Positions 32,888 through 43,873 of a stretch of 64,000 nt of DNA are shown here, in pieces. Each line of letters starts with the position of its first letter. Position 1 is the first letter of the stretch. This DNA comes from Pollenia angustigena (Eukaryota > Arthropoda > Insecta > Diptera > Polleniidae): contig OV884058.1 in the NCBI GenBank assembly GCA_930367215.1, forward strand, positions 214,500,208-214,564,207, read 5' to 3'. Position numbers and translations under genes: made by a program. Below the pieces are notes generated by a model that worked only from the letters and a program-made list of their open reading frames with translations, was not told the DNA's origin and ran no database searches.

Positions 32888-33378
32888 CAGTGTTCGAAAA
32901 TAAACACTAAATATCGTTTTATAATGTTCGGTTCGGTAGATTTGTGGAAAGCACAAACGCTAATAGTGTTTGTGTAGAAAATCATTAAAAAAAATAACGT
33001 TTTGCTGTTAGTCATCTTGAACATTTAATTCCGATCGGTTTTTTTTTGAAAATCTACAAACTTCAATGTGTTCGGTTCGGCTCGTTAATGTTCGTCCCTT
33101 TTGGCTGGTTAAAAAAAACATTTTTACAAAAACAAAATACACACACGAAAAAAACATTATAGAACATTAAAATATAATGTTTGTCTACAGTATCACTACA
33201 ATTGTTCTGTTTTTTTTACCGAAGAACCGAACATTATATAATGTTCGGTTTTTTCTTGAAAATAGTTACGAACGGTATTAAGGGTTGTCTATGTCTACAC
33301 AATCACTAAAAAAATAGATATCGTTCCTGGGTGTGTGAGCCGACCGTTAAATAATGTGCTGTTTATTTTCGAACACTG
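32888..33378. mobile_element. Non-autonomous element, copy B (491 bp)
   Basis: Inverted ends CAGTGTTCGAAAATAAACA on both sides. It matches copy A (about 6240-7101) from GTGTTCGGTTCGGCTCG through GGGTGTGTGAGCCGA. It keeps the single TTAA at 33278-33281 where copy A carries the 341-bp MITE. CAGTG ends suggest a hAT relative, but no 8-bp duplication was found. Confidence 0.7.
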
Positions 33379-33567
33379 CACAGTAGGTAATTTGGCCTAT
33401 ATTTTTGGCCAAAATTCAAAATCTGCACTTTAGAAAAAGTAGTTTTTTTTTTTGTTGTAATGTGATAAAGAATACTTCAAAGCAAAAAGAAGAGAATTTT
33501 TATTTTATAAATAACAAAAACCCGTTCATCGCCCGACTCTTAAAGTCAATGTATGCAATCAACAGTT
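33379..33567. other. Spacer, no gene seen
   Basis: A/T-rich. The 63-codon frame across it lacks coding character. Confidence 0.4.
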
Positions 33568-33570
33568 TAA

Positions 33571-33789
33571 GGCCCGTTTTCACAACTTACCGATAGCTAA
33601 AGGTAGGATTTTATCGGACGTATAAAACGTGTTCCATTATTGCAACTTTACTTTTACCTACCAGGTAGGATGGACCTTAATTTACTTTATCGCTCACTTT
33701 TGGTTAAAGTAAAGTTTTAATAATGGAACAGTTTTTATAAGGCCGTTTAAAGTCTACTTTAAGCTATCGGTAAGTTGTGAAAACGGGCC
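33571..33789. mobile_element. PIF/Harbinger-like MITE with TAA duplication (219 bp)
   Basis: Inverted ends GGCCCGTTTTCACAACTTAC of about 27 bp, near-identical, are flanked by TAA at 33568-33570 and 33790-33792. An inner pair, GTTCCATTATTGCAACTTTA/TAATGGAAC, lies around the centre. Confidence 0.8.
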
Positions 33790-33792
33790 TAA

Positions 33793-34849
33793 GTGGGGCG
33801 CGCTTCGTGTTATTTTTTATTACAATACCTGACACTAGTTTTTAATAAAAAAACAAATGAAAAATACAATAAAATATGGAAAACAATATTAATAGTAAGT
33901 GCTTAATAAATACATAATCGTTGTTTAAAATAAAATAGTTTATTGGTGAAAAAAAATCAATCTTTTGATCTTATCTCAATTAAAAAAAAAAAAATAAAAG
34001 TTTTATACAACTTTGGAGAAGCTTTTAAAAAAAGTTTAAAATGTTTTAAAGCTAAAAGTAATAAGGTCTTGATAAGTATTTGATTTTGAGATTGTATAAT
34101 CAATTTCATGCTGCGTTTTGTTGCGTTTTTTGAGATATCCCATTTTTTTGCAGGCAACCTCTATTTCGCTTAAGCTCTGAAAACACTGAGGATCTTAGCG
34201 CCAGTGAAAACGATGAGTGCGCAAATGATGTCAATATGTTAACATACACAATTTACACAAATTAATAAGATATACCAAAAGTAGACAAAAAGAAATTTTA
34301 AAAATTTTGTTCTAATGCGTATCTTTTCATAAGAATGCGATATTTAGAAATTCCAAGATTATTCTTAGTTTTAGAGTTAATAAGTTAAAAAAGTTAATCA
34401 AAAAAATTCATATCCAGATTTGTTAAAATTCTGTCCGCCTGTTATCAATTTTGGCCAAAAAAATTGGATATATTACCCATAGTGCACTGGTATAAATATC
34501 TATAGTTTCCATAACTTTAAAAAGTATTTCTTTCCTGCTGGTTAAAGTTTAGTGTATTTTACACTATCGATTTTCGATAGTTAATTCACGTAGGCAAACT
34601 TAGCGTTAAAATTACCACATTAGTGTTACAGGATAGGAAAAGATAACTGTTAGCTACGAACACGACCAGATATCTGTTTGTAGAAATTACGGGCAAAAGC
34701 AGGTTGTCATAAAAGATAAGGTTATTTTAAACTTTCGAATTTTACATAAAAGCAAAACTAAGGAAAAAGCAATTATTAACATATGTTTTTGGCGATGTGT
34801 GCAATACATTGAAATCTGAACCAATCTGTTAGTACACCAATCGAATGAA
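33793..34849. other. Unassigned A/T-rich sequence
   Basis: No gene or bounded element seen. A palindromic ATCGATTTTCGATAG lies near 34566. Confidence 0.35.
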
Positions 34850-35499
34850 TGAATTTAAAAAGTGATTGACCGATGCCCATCCATCCGTTTGGCTAGTTGT
34901 CTGTCCATGTTAACCTTGTGCGCAAACTAGAAGTTGCAGTTTTGTACATAATTTGATCAAATATGGTAAATACATTTTAATTGTACCAAGGACGAAGTCT
35001 ATGTTAATGTCTATTTAATTTAATATATTCCCCATAAAAACTTCTTTCCAAATTAGACTCTTTGGGTACGTAAGCCTTCTAATTATGTTGGCATTTAGAT
35101 TAAATTTGCCCAAAAAATATGTTACAGCAAATTAAATTCTTTTCGAATTCGTCTGTTAATACTTTGGTAATTGGGCTTTGTCAATTATAATTTTAGTATT
35201 GCTTTTTTTAATGCAAATGTTGAATTTTTTGTTTTTAAATGAGCAATTTTTGATTTTTTGGGGCACATTTTTAACAATTTTGAGGGCATATTTTCGAGTT
35301 TTTGCTTCATATTTGCATTATTAGAGCATATTTCTGGTATATTATTGGCTTTCTTAAAACTAAAATTTTTTTGGCGAACTAATCATAGTTATATTGCCAG
35401 GGTATCACACAAATTTTAGGAGCCTCAACCGCAAAGTCCTCGTTCGACCTAAACCTTCGCATAGGAAGGCGAGAGCTTCCAGAATCCGCTCCAGAGTAT
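34850..35499. repeat. Diverged copy of the dispersed hairpin repeat
   Basis: GATTGACCGATGCCCATCCA, TCCGTTTGGCTAGTTGTCTG and TCCATGTTAACCTTGTGCGC match the order seen at 28190-28260. The rest of the stretch to 35499 holds nothing recognisable. Confidence 0.5.
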
Positions 35500-35615
35500 A
35501 TTGGTCTCCATCAGTAATCTTCTGAGTTTTTTTCTTGGTACTCCACCAGTAAAACGTCTGAGTTATATTGGTTCTCCACCAGTCACATGAGATATAAATG
35601 GTACTCCACCAAACA
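35500..35615. repeat. Minisatellite, four units of about 33 bp
   Basis: TTGGTNCTCCACCAGT-type unit starts fall at 35502, 35535, 35568 and 35599, separated by AATCTTCTGAGTT/AACGTCTGAGTTATA-type spacers. Confidence 0.65.
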
Positions 35616-35929
35616 AAACCTCAAATTGAGGTTAAAAACGATTGCATATAGTTAATGCAGATACCGCAAAAACTGTAACTCGGTACAGTTATACGACGCC
35701 GAAACACTAACCAATGCGGGGTGACACCGCAAAACGCAACAAAAGCAGACAAACAAAAACGACCTGTTTGCCCTTAAGAAATAATGACAAAAAGCGCGAG
35801 CTGCTTCTCCACTTAGAGCAGTTTTACGAGTGTCTGGTATATTATATTTTTATCAGAAATACTTTCTACACACGCAAAAGAATACATACATACATACACG
35901 CATAAAAAAATATTGTTGGAGGTAACTAT
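35616..35929. other. Unassigned sequence
   Basis: Less A/T-rich than its surroundings around 35690-35830, with a 63-codon frame of no recognisable family. An ACAT microsatellite lies at about 35884-35898. Confidence 0.3.
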
Positions 35930-36212
35930 ATTCTAAGAGCAACATACTATGGTTGGATTTTAAAAATGTTTATGTTTGCAGGTTACAATTAAATGGTTAA
36001 ATATGACCATAATATGGTTAAAATTAACAATAAATTTCCCGAAATCAACAATAATATACTAGTCAACATTAACCATAATTTTTTAAAAATTAACAATATT
36101 TTGGTTAATATTTACCAAATTACCAATTGTCAAAACTAATCATATTATGATCAAAACTAACCATAATATGGTCAAACATTTTCAGAATTTAGACAAAAGT
36201 AACCATTTTATG
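35930..36212. repeat. Cluster of AACCATAATATGGTT palindromes
   Basis: At least eight variants of TAACCATAATATGGTCAA occur here and continue at 37382-37440, on the far side of the inserted hAT. This shows that the hAT landed inside this repeat. A further cluster near 40620-40700 may be the other end of the same element. Confidence 0.5.
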
Positions 36213-36220
36213 ATCAGAAT

Positions 36221-37373
36221 CAGTGATGGAAAATTGAAATATTTAGATGGTACTGCCCGCCAAGCAAAAGAGTACTTTTTCAACATTTTGGTACTTTTTT
36301 TTTGCTCATATCTCAGCCATTTATGGACCAAGATAAATTTCAACAGCAAAATTCTGATGAGGATATCTAAAATTAAAATATAACAACAAGCAGTGTTGCC
36401 ATAACCTTTTGATAATAATAAATTTTGTGTAGGCAATGTTGTAAACAGGGCTGTTTAGTCGAGGCTGTAGAGTCGGAGTTAAGGTTTTTGTACCGGATTT
36501 TTCGACATAAAAAATTTAAAAAAATATTCTATAAATTCCAAAAATTAAAAATATTGATTCGAAACTTTTACTGGATCCTTTTTTTGCTATATTTAACCAT
36601 TTAACAGGCACTGCATTAAAAAAAGAGTTTAAATTCAAATAAGGACCAGTCTCATATACATTAAGCGGTTGGAGTCGAAGTTAGTACTTTTTGTTGACGA
36701 CTCAATGTTAAAAAAAATCAACGCTACAACAAAAAGAGTACTAAAACGGACGTGGGGGTACCGTGGTATTTTTTAAACAATAATTTTTCTATTTTCGTTG
36801 ATGGTCAAGTTATTTAATGAAGAACTAGAAATTAAATATTTGGGAATAATGTTGAAAAGCAATCTGTCATGGGATGATCATATTAAATACTTAAGAGCAA
36901 ATATAGCTTCTGCTTGTGGTATATTATTTAAGCTAAAGAGAAAATTGGCAACTACAGCCTAGTACTCCGTTCAAATTCGTGAAAAATGTTGAGCAACAAT
37001 ATTTATTTCACACGAAAATTTTGACATGTATCAATGTTACCTATCATGCGAGTTTGTACAATTTGACGTTTTTATTCCTGCAAAGTATGCAACATTATTT
37101 TGCGTATGTAAACAAACCCCACATGTATTTAACAAAAAATAATTTATTTTAATAAAAAATTTAAGAAAAAAGAAAGTTAATATGGATAAAAAACTGTTAT
37201 CGGTTGTGTTATTTTAATTTTAATTTCTTATTTAATAATCAGTTCATTTTTTTTTTGCTTTTGCTTAAAATTCCACGTGAATTAAGTGCAGCTTACATTA
37301 TTTCGCAGTTGTAAAAAAAATTAAAAAAAAAAGTACTGAAAATAATACCATAGTACTGAATTTTCCATCACTG
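36221..37373. mobile_element. hAT element containing a reverse-transcriptase fragment (1153 bp)
   Basis: Ends CAGTGATGGAAAATTGAAAT and CAGTGATGGAAAATTCAGTA (reverse complement) are flanked by a perfect 8-bp duplication ATCAGAAT (36213-36220 and 37374-37381). The subterminal GGTACTG motifs match the element at 15369-16450. The interior is mosaic: a GGCTGTAGAGTCGGAG piece (about 36450-36700) and a non-LTR reverse-transcriptase piece. Confidence 0.85.
36801..36962 (+). pseudogene. Non-LTR reverse transcriptase C-terminal fragment
   Basis: Fifty-three codons followed by TAG encode EIKYLGIMLKSNLSWDDHIK then YLRANIASACGILFKLKRKL. This matches the KYLGI.LD..LSW..HI.........G.L.KL motif located after the catalytic core in Jockey/CR1-type reverse transcriptases. 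It is intact over this short span but lacks everything upstream. It lies within the hAT bounded at 36221 and 37373, either captured or inserted there. Confidence 0.75.
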
Positions 37374-37381
37374 ATCAGAAT

Positions 37382-37807
37382 TAACCATGCTGTGCTCAAA
37401 GATAACCATATTATGATTATTAATTATATCCATATTTTCAATTTGATTTTTAAGTGTCAAGTTTCGTTATTTTCCTGTTACGTGTTAGGTTCCACTTTTA
37501 TAAGGAATCCCAATAAAAAAATTTTCCAGCCTTTGACGACCTTCATTAGCGCTCCTTCTGTTTTTCTGGTTTATTGTACTAAATTTGTGTATTTTTTTCA
37601 ATAATTAAAATAAAATAAATAAGATTTTTAAGCACACCATTCAAGTTTGTAATTTAAAACCATTCAACTATTGTAGAGAGCAAGACTTTTGTTGTTTTAA
37701 GCATATTATTTTAAATTTAAAAGTAAACAGAAAATGTTTTAAAATGTTATAATTTCAAACATATTATTGCTATTACATATTAACCATAGCATGTGTGGAG
37801 AGAACTA
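37382..37807. other. Continuation of the AACCATATTATGGT repeat and spacer
   Basis: TAACCATGCTGTG and AACCATATTATGATTATTAA continue the motif cluster. No gene. Confidence 0.4.
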
Positions 37808-38285
37808 ATGGGTGATTTTTTAGCTATTATCTTTTTGGCAACACTGGTTTATCAAAATGAGTGCTCTGTTAAGAAGGTTCGTCGCGCGCTTCTTCGGTTC
37901 AGCGACGAAGCTCATTTTTGGCTCATAGGTACGTTAATAAGCAGAATTGTCGATCTTGGAGTGAAGATCAGCCAGAAGCAATGCAAGAGCTACCAATGCA
38001 TCCAGAAAAATTCACAGTTTGGTGCGGGGTGGTGGCATCATTGGACCGTACTTCTTCAAAGATGATACGAATCGTAACGTAACTGTGAATGGTGAGCGTT
38101 ACCGTGAGATGATGTCCAACTTTGTTTTGCCCAAAATACAAGAGCTTGACTTGCATGACATGTGGTTTCAACAAAACGGTGCCACACAGCACGCTTAACA
38201 ATGGACTTATTGAGGGGCGAGTTCGGTGAACATTTTATTATACGTTCGGGACCGGTCAAACTTTCCTATAGCTCTTAAAACATCA
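37808..38285 (+). pseudogene. Second mariner-family transposase relic, 5' deleted and right-truncated
   Basis: The left end GGGTGATTTTTTAGC followed by TTTTTGGCAACACTGG is a mariner-type terminus, preceded by TA. A deletion joins it to VRRALLRFSDEAHFWLIG, the first catalytic-aspartate block. Shifted frames then give NCRSWSEDQPEAMQELPMHP, KFTVWCGVVA, VTVNGERYREMMSNFVLPKI and DLHDMWFQQNGATQHA, where N replaces the catalytic aspartate of the usual WFQQDGA. The sequence ends near RSGPVK without the last block. The N-terminal DNA-binding region is missing, and at least two frameshifts and a stop (TAA after QHA) are present. Confidence 0.88.
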
Positions 38286-38891
38286 ATAATATGGTTACAC
38301 AGAAAGAAAAACACTCGGGATGAATCAAGTTGTTTAGGATTACTTTAAGTACGAGTCGTACTCAAAAATTCAGGTACGAATAACACTAAAACGCAATCAA
38401 AACAATCGTAAATGGGATTACTTTCAAAAATCAATCCCGGAATTTCTTGAAATAAGTATACAATTTTTAAATCAAGTACAAAATGAGGGTTCTAATCTCA
38501 TAAAACTTATAAGTCTCATCTCTCAGCATCGCATTCGTTTATGCGTGCGTACGTGTGTGTTTTTCTAAATTTGTTGTACAATTACAACACCACAACACAA
38601 GTTCGAACAAAACGATTTGCGTTTTGTTTATAGAAACAACAGAACTAGAAGAAAAACATATACATATATATGTATGTATTGTTTTCATGTTTAACCCTCC
38701 GGCTTACGCATGTTTTGATTATACATTAAACAAAGGTCTGGCCAGACTCATGTGTACCACGACGGGTTAAAAGGTAAATTTGAAATCTTGCTTCTCATTT
38801 AGTTTATATTTTTAGTTAAATATGTACGTAAGATTTTTAAAGTAAAAACCATATCGTATCGGGCATGATGTTGGTGTTTTATCACTCTTAA

Positions 38892-39373
38892 GGCCATATC
38901 ACCTTAGTGTTCCATTTTTGGAACAGTTACTTTTAGTATTCATATTTTTTTTGTGTGAATGCAGTTCCAATTATTTTTATGCTGTGGTAACCCTGAGGTG
39001 GTCACCTAAGTCGCAATTTACACTATGGACATTTCTTGCCGGACAGACAATGTAAACGAATATTTTTTTAGTGTTCATAAATTTATTGTTGATATATAAA
39101 ATAAATATAAAACAAAACAAAATTTTCAGTTTTTTGTGTTTCGTTTTTTTCACATAAATGCACCGTTCCCTTATTGGAACAGTGGGACAATATACCTTTG
39201 TTAATTAAAGTACAACTTAAAAAGTTAAATAGTCTGTTTGTACTTGTTTTGTTCAACTGTTTAAGTATTATTAATAATATTTATTAACATTATTGTTTAG
39301 GAGGGCATCAAAATACCCTCTTAAAATTTTTATTGAAATCTGATAACTGGAAGATCGCTTGGGATAATATGGG
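38892..39373. mobile_element. TTAA-flanked insertion (482 bp)
   Basis: Flanked by TTAA at 38888-38891 and 39374-39377. Copy 2 of the host element has one TTAA at 54188-54191 at the same point. Ends GGCCATATCACC and CCCATATTATCCC are only weakly alike. It contains repeated TTCCATTTTTGGAACAG and TTCCCTTATTGGAACAG. The TTAA target suggests piggyBac-type mobilisation. Confidence 0.7.
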
Positions 39374-39745
39374 TTAAGGTGTTAAACGGGTAAGTAAATC
39401 AATCATTAATTTTTTCTTTCTAATTTCTTTTTTGGTTTTTTTCAAGCACGAATTGGGGATAAAATCGACTTTATAACACTTGAATCAAGCGCTTTTTGAG
39501 ATTGATTCAATCTCAGCTTTACTTAAATCAATCTCATTTTCGGCTAATTTTAAGTAAGAATTCATATTAAAACAATTTTATAGTTCTTGAATCAAGCGCA
39601 TTTTGAGATTGATTCAATCTTGGTTTTACTTAAATCAATCTCACTTTCGGATTATTTCATGTACGAAATCGGGATTGAATATGGATAATTTAAGTATTTT
39701 GGGATTGAAAATCCGTACTTGAATCAATCTTTCTGTACTTGATTC

Positions 39746-40520
39746 TAGTGCTGGGATACTATCGATATTTTCTACTATCGATATTTATCGATAGTTAAAA
39801 TTTTACTATAGATATATCGATATTACTATCGACTGAATGTTTGTACTTGTGAAGGAAAACTTTAATTATTTTTTTATAAGGCTACAGTCCGTTGTTTTTA
39901 TCACTTTATTGAATGTATGAGACGTACATATGTATGTATATACGAACGCTAATTTAGATGGCAGTTTTTTAAAAATTGATAAGTACCTTTCTGAAGGAAC
40001 CGAAGTAACAGGGACTATAAGATCTGCAATGGAATATCTTTAAAAAATTTTCTAAATTCTAAACCCAAAAGGTAATCAATCTGGCGGACTTATCCTCTAA
40101 TGGTCGTTCATTGTTTTGTCCTATGCTTGCAATTGGATTTGCATTTTTTTACAACATTACAAAAATTAATGTCGGTAGCGTCAAAATTAAGGTAGTCAGT
40201 GGAAAAAAATATTTGACATTTCAGTCCCTATATAAACATGTACAAATTTCGGTTTAAAGGCCTTTAATAAGCAGTAAAAAGCACTGCTAAGCAATCCATA
40301 CCACTTGCCATTCTTGTTGTTTGTATTCATTGCTGTAATTCAGCGCGAACTAATAATAGCAAGTAAAAATTTGCGGCAAAAAACTGTGTGTGAATAGCTG
40401 CTGTTAGATGTCTTCATAGCTGTATTTTAAATAATAAAAATATCGATATTTTTATTTTTCCTATCGATATTTTCGATATTTTAAGACTATCGATAGTCTA
40501 TCGATAGTTTCCCAGCACTA
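39746..40520. mobile_element. Non-autonomous hAT rich in TATCGATA (775 bp)
   Basis: Ends TAGTGCTGGGATACTATCG and TAGTGCTGGGAAACTATCG (reverse complement) are flanked by the 8-bp duplication CTTGATTC (39738-39745 and 40521-40528). The empty site is a single CTTGATTC at 54553-54560 in copy 2 of the host element. Eight TATCGATA motifs lie near the two ends. Confidence 0.9.
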
Positions 40521-40610
40521 CTTGATTCAAGAAAATCCGTACTCATCGTACTATTAATACCGCTTCGGATTCATTTGAGTACGGATGGATTGATTTTTCT
40601 TTTGGGTGTA

Positions 40611-41179
40611 ATATGTGTAAATGTATGGTTGTAGCTTTATTTTATTAAACTATTATATTGTTAAATTTAACCATATTTTAAGTTTTAAGGAATTACCATT
40701 ATTTATTAAAAGTTGCGGCCATCTTCACAATTAAAAGCGCTGTCAAAATCGGATTTTCAATTGCAAAGCGTTGCTGCATGGGAATAAAAACAAATATAAA
40801 AAACGCTTTCCGCTTAACGCTCTTATTTAGGTTCGTCAGTAAGACTTTTTTTGAGAAATCTGCACATTGTTGCAGAAGTTATATTCGCTTTTGTATATTG
40901 AAAAGAAAATTAACAGAATCGGATTGACTGTCCTGATATATGATTTTTATATAAACGCCCCTCGGGCTTATGTCGTGTGGTATCTAAATGCTTTTTGAGG
41001 GAGGGTAGGATTTTTGGGTTACATTCTCCGGGAAAAAGACGCAGAAAATATCCGTTATTTTACAAAAGCCAAGATAAACAGATCTTCCGTTCTAAGGAGC
41101 GAATTTTAACTATTTTGGAGTGATGCCGCCAACTCATCATATGCAAACTTTTTAAAGCCTATTTGCACTTGAGTACATC
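40611..41179. other. Remnant sequence, no gene
   Basis: Near 40660 more AACCATATTTTAAG-type motif occurs. GCTTAACGCTCTTATTTAGG at about 40813 matches one end of the small element at 54864-55080, without a partner end. Confidence 0.4.
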
Positions 41180-41565
41180 TTATGCGCCCCATACACGTTT
41201 CAACTCAATTGTCAACTGAGTCTTTCAACTGAATTGATTCTTGGCCACACACTTCATCAACTGAATTGAAAGATTTTAAATTAATTTAAAAAATGTATGA
41301 AATAAAAGACAATTTTTAAAATACTTAACTATTTTTTATAAAAGAAAACTACAAATATTAATTTTGACAGCTGATCAAGAGATTCGAGCACACACAGTAC
41401 AATCGAATTGAAAGACTTAGTAGTCAACTTGAAAAAATCAAAATAATTTGATTTTTCTTCAGCCAACTCGACAACCGTCTAACTAATCAGTTGACAAAGC
41501 CATACACGCTTTGATTTGTACAACAACCGACTCAGTTGACAACTGAATTGAATTAGAGGAATGCG
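41180..41565. repeat. Cluster of TCAACTGAATTGA and CAGTTGACAACTG palindromes
   Basis: CCATACACG occurs at about 41188 and 41503, each followed by variants of CAACTGAATTGA, GTCAACTGAGTC and GTTGACAACTGAATTGAA. It looks like a MITE with dense internal motifs, but I could not fix the ends. Confidence 0.4.
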
Positions 41566-42943
41566 TGGAAGAAGTTGAAAATGAAAAAAAACTTGTTTAC
41601 ATTTGTAACATTTTTCATCTTTATTTTCACGTGCAAAAGCTCTTTTGCTTTTTTTTTAACAAATTATTTGTTTTTTTTAGTGATGACACTAAAATATGTG
41701 TTGATTTTAAGCCCTGTACAATTCTAATGGGGAGATGTCATCATCTTTGCGATCAGATGAAACATGTAAGATGTGAGCAAATGTAAAAAGCCTACTACAC
41801 TGACCTCGGCGATATTTGTCTTCCGTATCAAAATCACAATTTCTTAACCGCAGAAAAATTTATTTCGGTTTATTCGGATAACTTTTTTATGTCGGAATTT
41901 GGGTAGAGTTTTGTCCGACAAATTTCAAAAATTTACCAAATTTTGGTAGACAACGAGTTACGCTTTTTGGCAACCCTTTAACAAATTCTGACAAAACACG
42001 ACAAAATATTTAAATAAAAACGTGTCAACTACTAACACTTCAAATATGGCAACCGTGCTGGCAATCCAGCTTGTTTCCACTCATTACTCTTATTTGATTT
42101 CTTTGCTGTAAAAAGTACATTTTAACTTATTTTTTGACTGGCTCATTTTAATTTTGACTATTATTATTTTATGTGTTTATGTTATTTTGATGTTGTTGGT
42201 TTTTGTACAACAAGTTGATGAGATCTTACGTGATCATATAATTAATGTTAACATATTTCTCACAATCTAAGAGCCGCATTTCCATAGTTTTATTAGGGCA
42301 GAATTGTATCTTCTTTTTTTAAATTAAAATTTTTAATGATTTTTTTAAAAACACTTAATGAATATACATAACTAAAAAATTAGATTTTAATATTTTAAAT
42401 TAAGAAATAACATTTCTTTAATTTTTTTTTTTTTTTTGAAATGTTTAAGATTCCATGTTGTCGAACTGTTTTCATTAGATGTCCCATTCGTTTCGTAAAT
42501 TAAATTTTTGATTGTGTTTTTAAATTATTGTGCGTTTCATCACTTTTTTTTTAGGTTAATTAAAAGTTTAATTTATTGTGAATTTGAGGCAAACTGCTTC
42601 TCCCTGGGGTATGTAGGGCTTGATTATGTTGAGCAATGAAATCTTTTTGATTGAAGTAATTTTGAAAATTGTACAAATATTTTCAGTTTTTAATAAAATA
42701 AGTGAAGAGTTTTACTTTTGACTAGGCAATTCGTTATGATGCATACAGGTACGAAAAGGGAGGAGCTACGACAAGTTTTTGCTTCTTCATAATTCTTTGT
42801 CTTTTGGCATTATTTTTCTTTCGATGAAGCACTATTGAGTGCAGCCCATTTATTATCTAGCGATTGCTAAATCGTTAAAAAACGGGTCTGAAAGAGATAC
42901 TAAAAGCCCACGGAATTATATAAATCTGGAGCTAAATAACGCC
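41566..42943. other. Unassigned A/T-rich stretch
   Basis: No convincing coding exon, repeat or terminal pair seen. T-runs lie at about 42421-42437. Confidence 0.35.
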
Positions 42944-43002
42944 ATTCGATATCGATCGAAATTACATTACAATTTAAATAGAAATTTTGATCGATATCGA
43001 GT
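42944..43002. repeat. Small inverted repeat, 20-bp arms
   Basis: ATTCGATATCGATCGAAATT and its near-complement AATTTTGATCGATATCGAGT are separated by about 18 bp. It may be a tiny hairpin element. Confidence 0.6.
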
Positions 43003-43581
43003 GCCGTAATTTGACTTAAAGCGCAAGTACTATAACTAAAACTTGCTTGGTTTGCAGTGTTTTCTGTTCGACATATTGGAAAAGCTAGAATCGGTTATTT
43101 TAGGCTGCAATGGCCAAACGTCTGTATATAATAAAATGTCCTTCTATCATACACATTTTTTTAAATTTCCATGTGAAGCTTCCAACATGTGGTCCAGGAC
43201 TTCGCAGCAGAACCTAAATCACCGTCCTGACTATCCAATTTTATGTGCGCACAAGAACAAAACGTTGGTAGAATTTCCGACACACAATTGTTCATGTTCA
43301 TTAATGTAGGGAAAACGCATGGCACGACAGCCCATATAGAAAACCAACACTCACAAGTAAGATGGCGTTTATTTATATGGCAATACTGCAACAAGAGAGA
43401 GAACAAAACATGGACAACAGCAGTCTTCACGATCCAAATTCAAAAAGGCTACTTGGGGCGGGGTGTAAAGCCTGAAAGGAATTTTCTTGACGAAATGCAA
43501 ACATTAGTGTCTTAACAGTCTCAAAATTTACCATGTAGTCTCAAATGACTGTGTTCATTATAACTCGAAAGCGAAACCTTA
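43003..43581. other. Unassigned, partly GC-richer stretch
   Basis: Overlapping frames on both strands (43043-43515) have near-normal composition, but no family was recognised and no splice sites clearly frame an exon. It includes ATGGCAATACTGCAACAAGA near 43378. Confidence 0.3.
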
Positions 43582-43870
43582 AGCGGCTCATACACTTGCA
43601 ATAAAATTGTTCAATTGCACCTATTGTACAATTATATCGCCAATGTGCATGTGATATTCGTAGGTGGCACAATATATTTGCAACAATCAAATGGCTTTTG
43701 ATTTTTATTGCACAACGAAAAGAAAGTATAAACTGTTGTACAATGCTGTTTATGTTATTTCTATAGGTTATGTTCACCTTTTAATTGAATGAATGAAACC
43801 ATTCCATAATGTAGCACAAAATGGAAATAATAATATCATTTACAATAATATTGCGAGTGTATGGGCCACT
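43582..43870. mobile_element. MITE with TTA duplication (289 bp)
   Basis: AGCGGCTCATACACTTGCAA and the right end, in reverse complement AGTGGCCCATACACTCGCAA, are flanked by TTA at 43579-43581 and 43871-43873. ATTGTACAATTATA and CAATAATATTGCG motifs lie inside. PIF/Harbinger-like by target. Confidence 0.72.
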
Positions 43871-43873
43871 TTA

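Larger units (their letters stand above)
38298..40608. mobile_element. TA-flanked element with CACAGAAAGAAAAACACTC ends, copy 1, twice interrupted
   Basis: Left end CACAGAAAGAAAAACACTC at 38298 and right end ...TTTTTCTTTTGGGTG at 40608 are flanked by TA on both sides (38296-38297 and 40609-40610). ATTGATTCAATCT and GTACGA motifs repeat at both ends. It aligns along its length with copy 2 at 53525-54640. Two segments absent from copy 2 are later insertions: 38892-39373 and 39746-40520. No gene; probably mobilised by a Tc1/mariner transposase. Confidence 0.82.

Noticed and set aside
43043..43515. Possible host exon in a GC-richer patch
   Set aside because: Both strands are open, the frames disagree, no acceptor/donor pair frames them, and the peptides match nothing I recognise.
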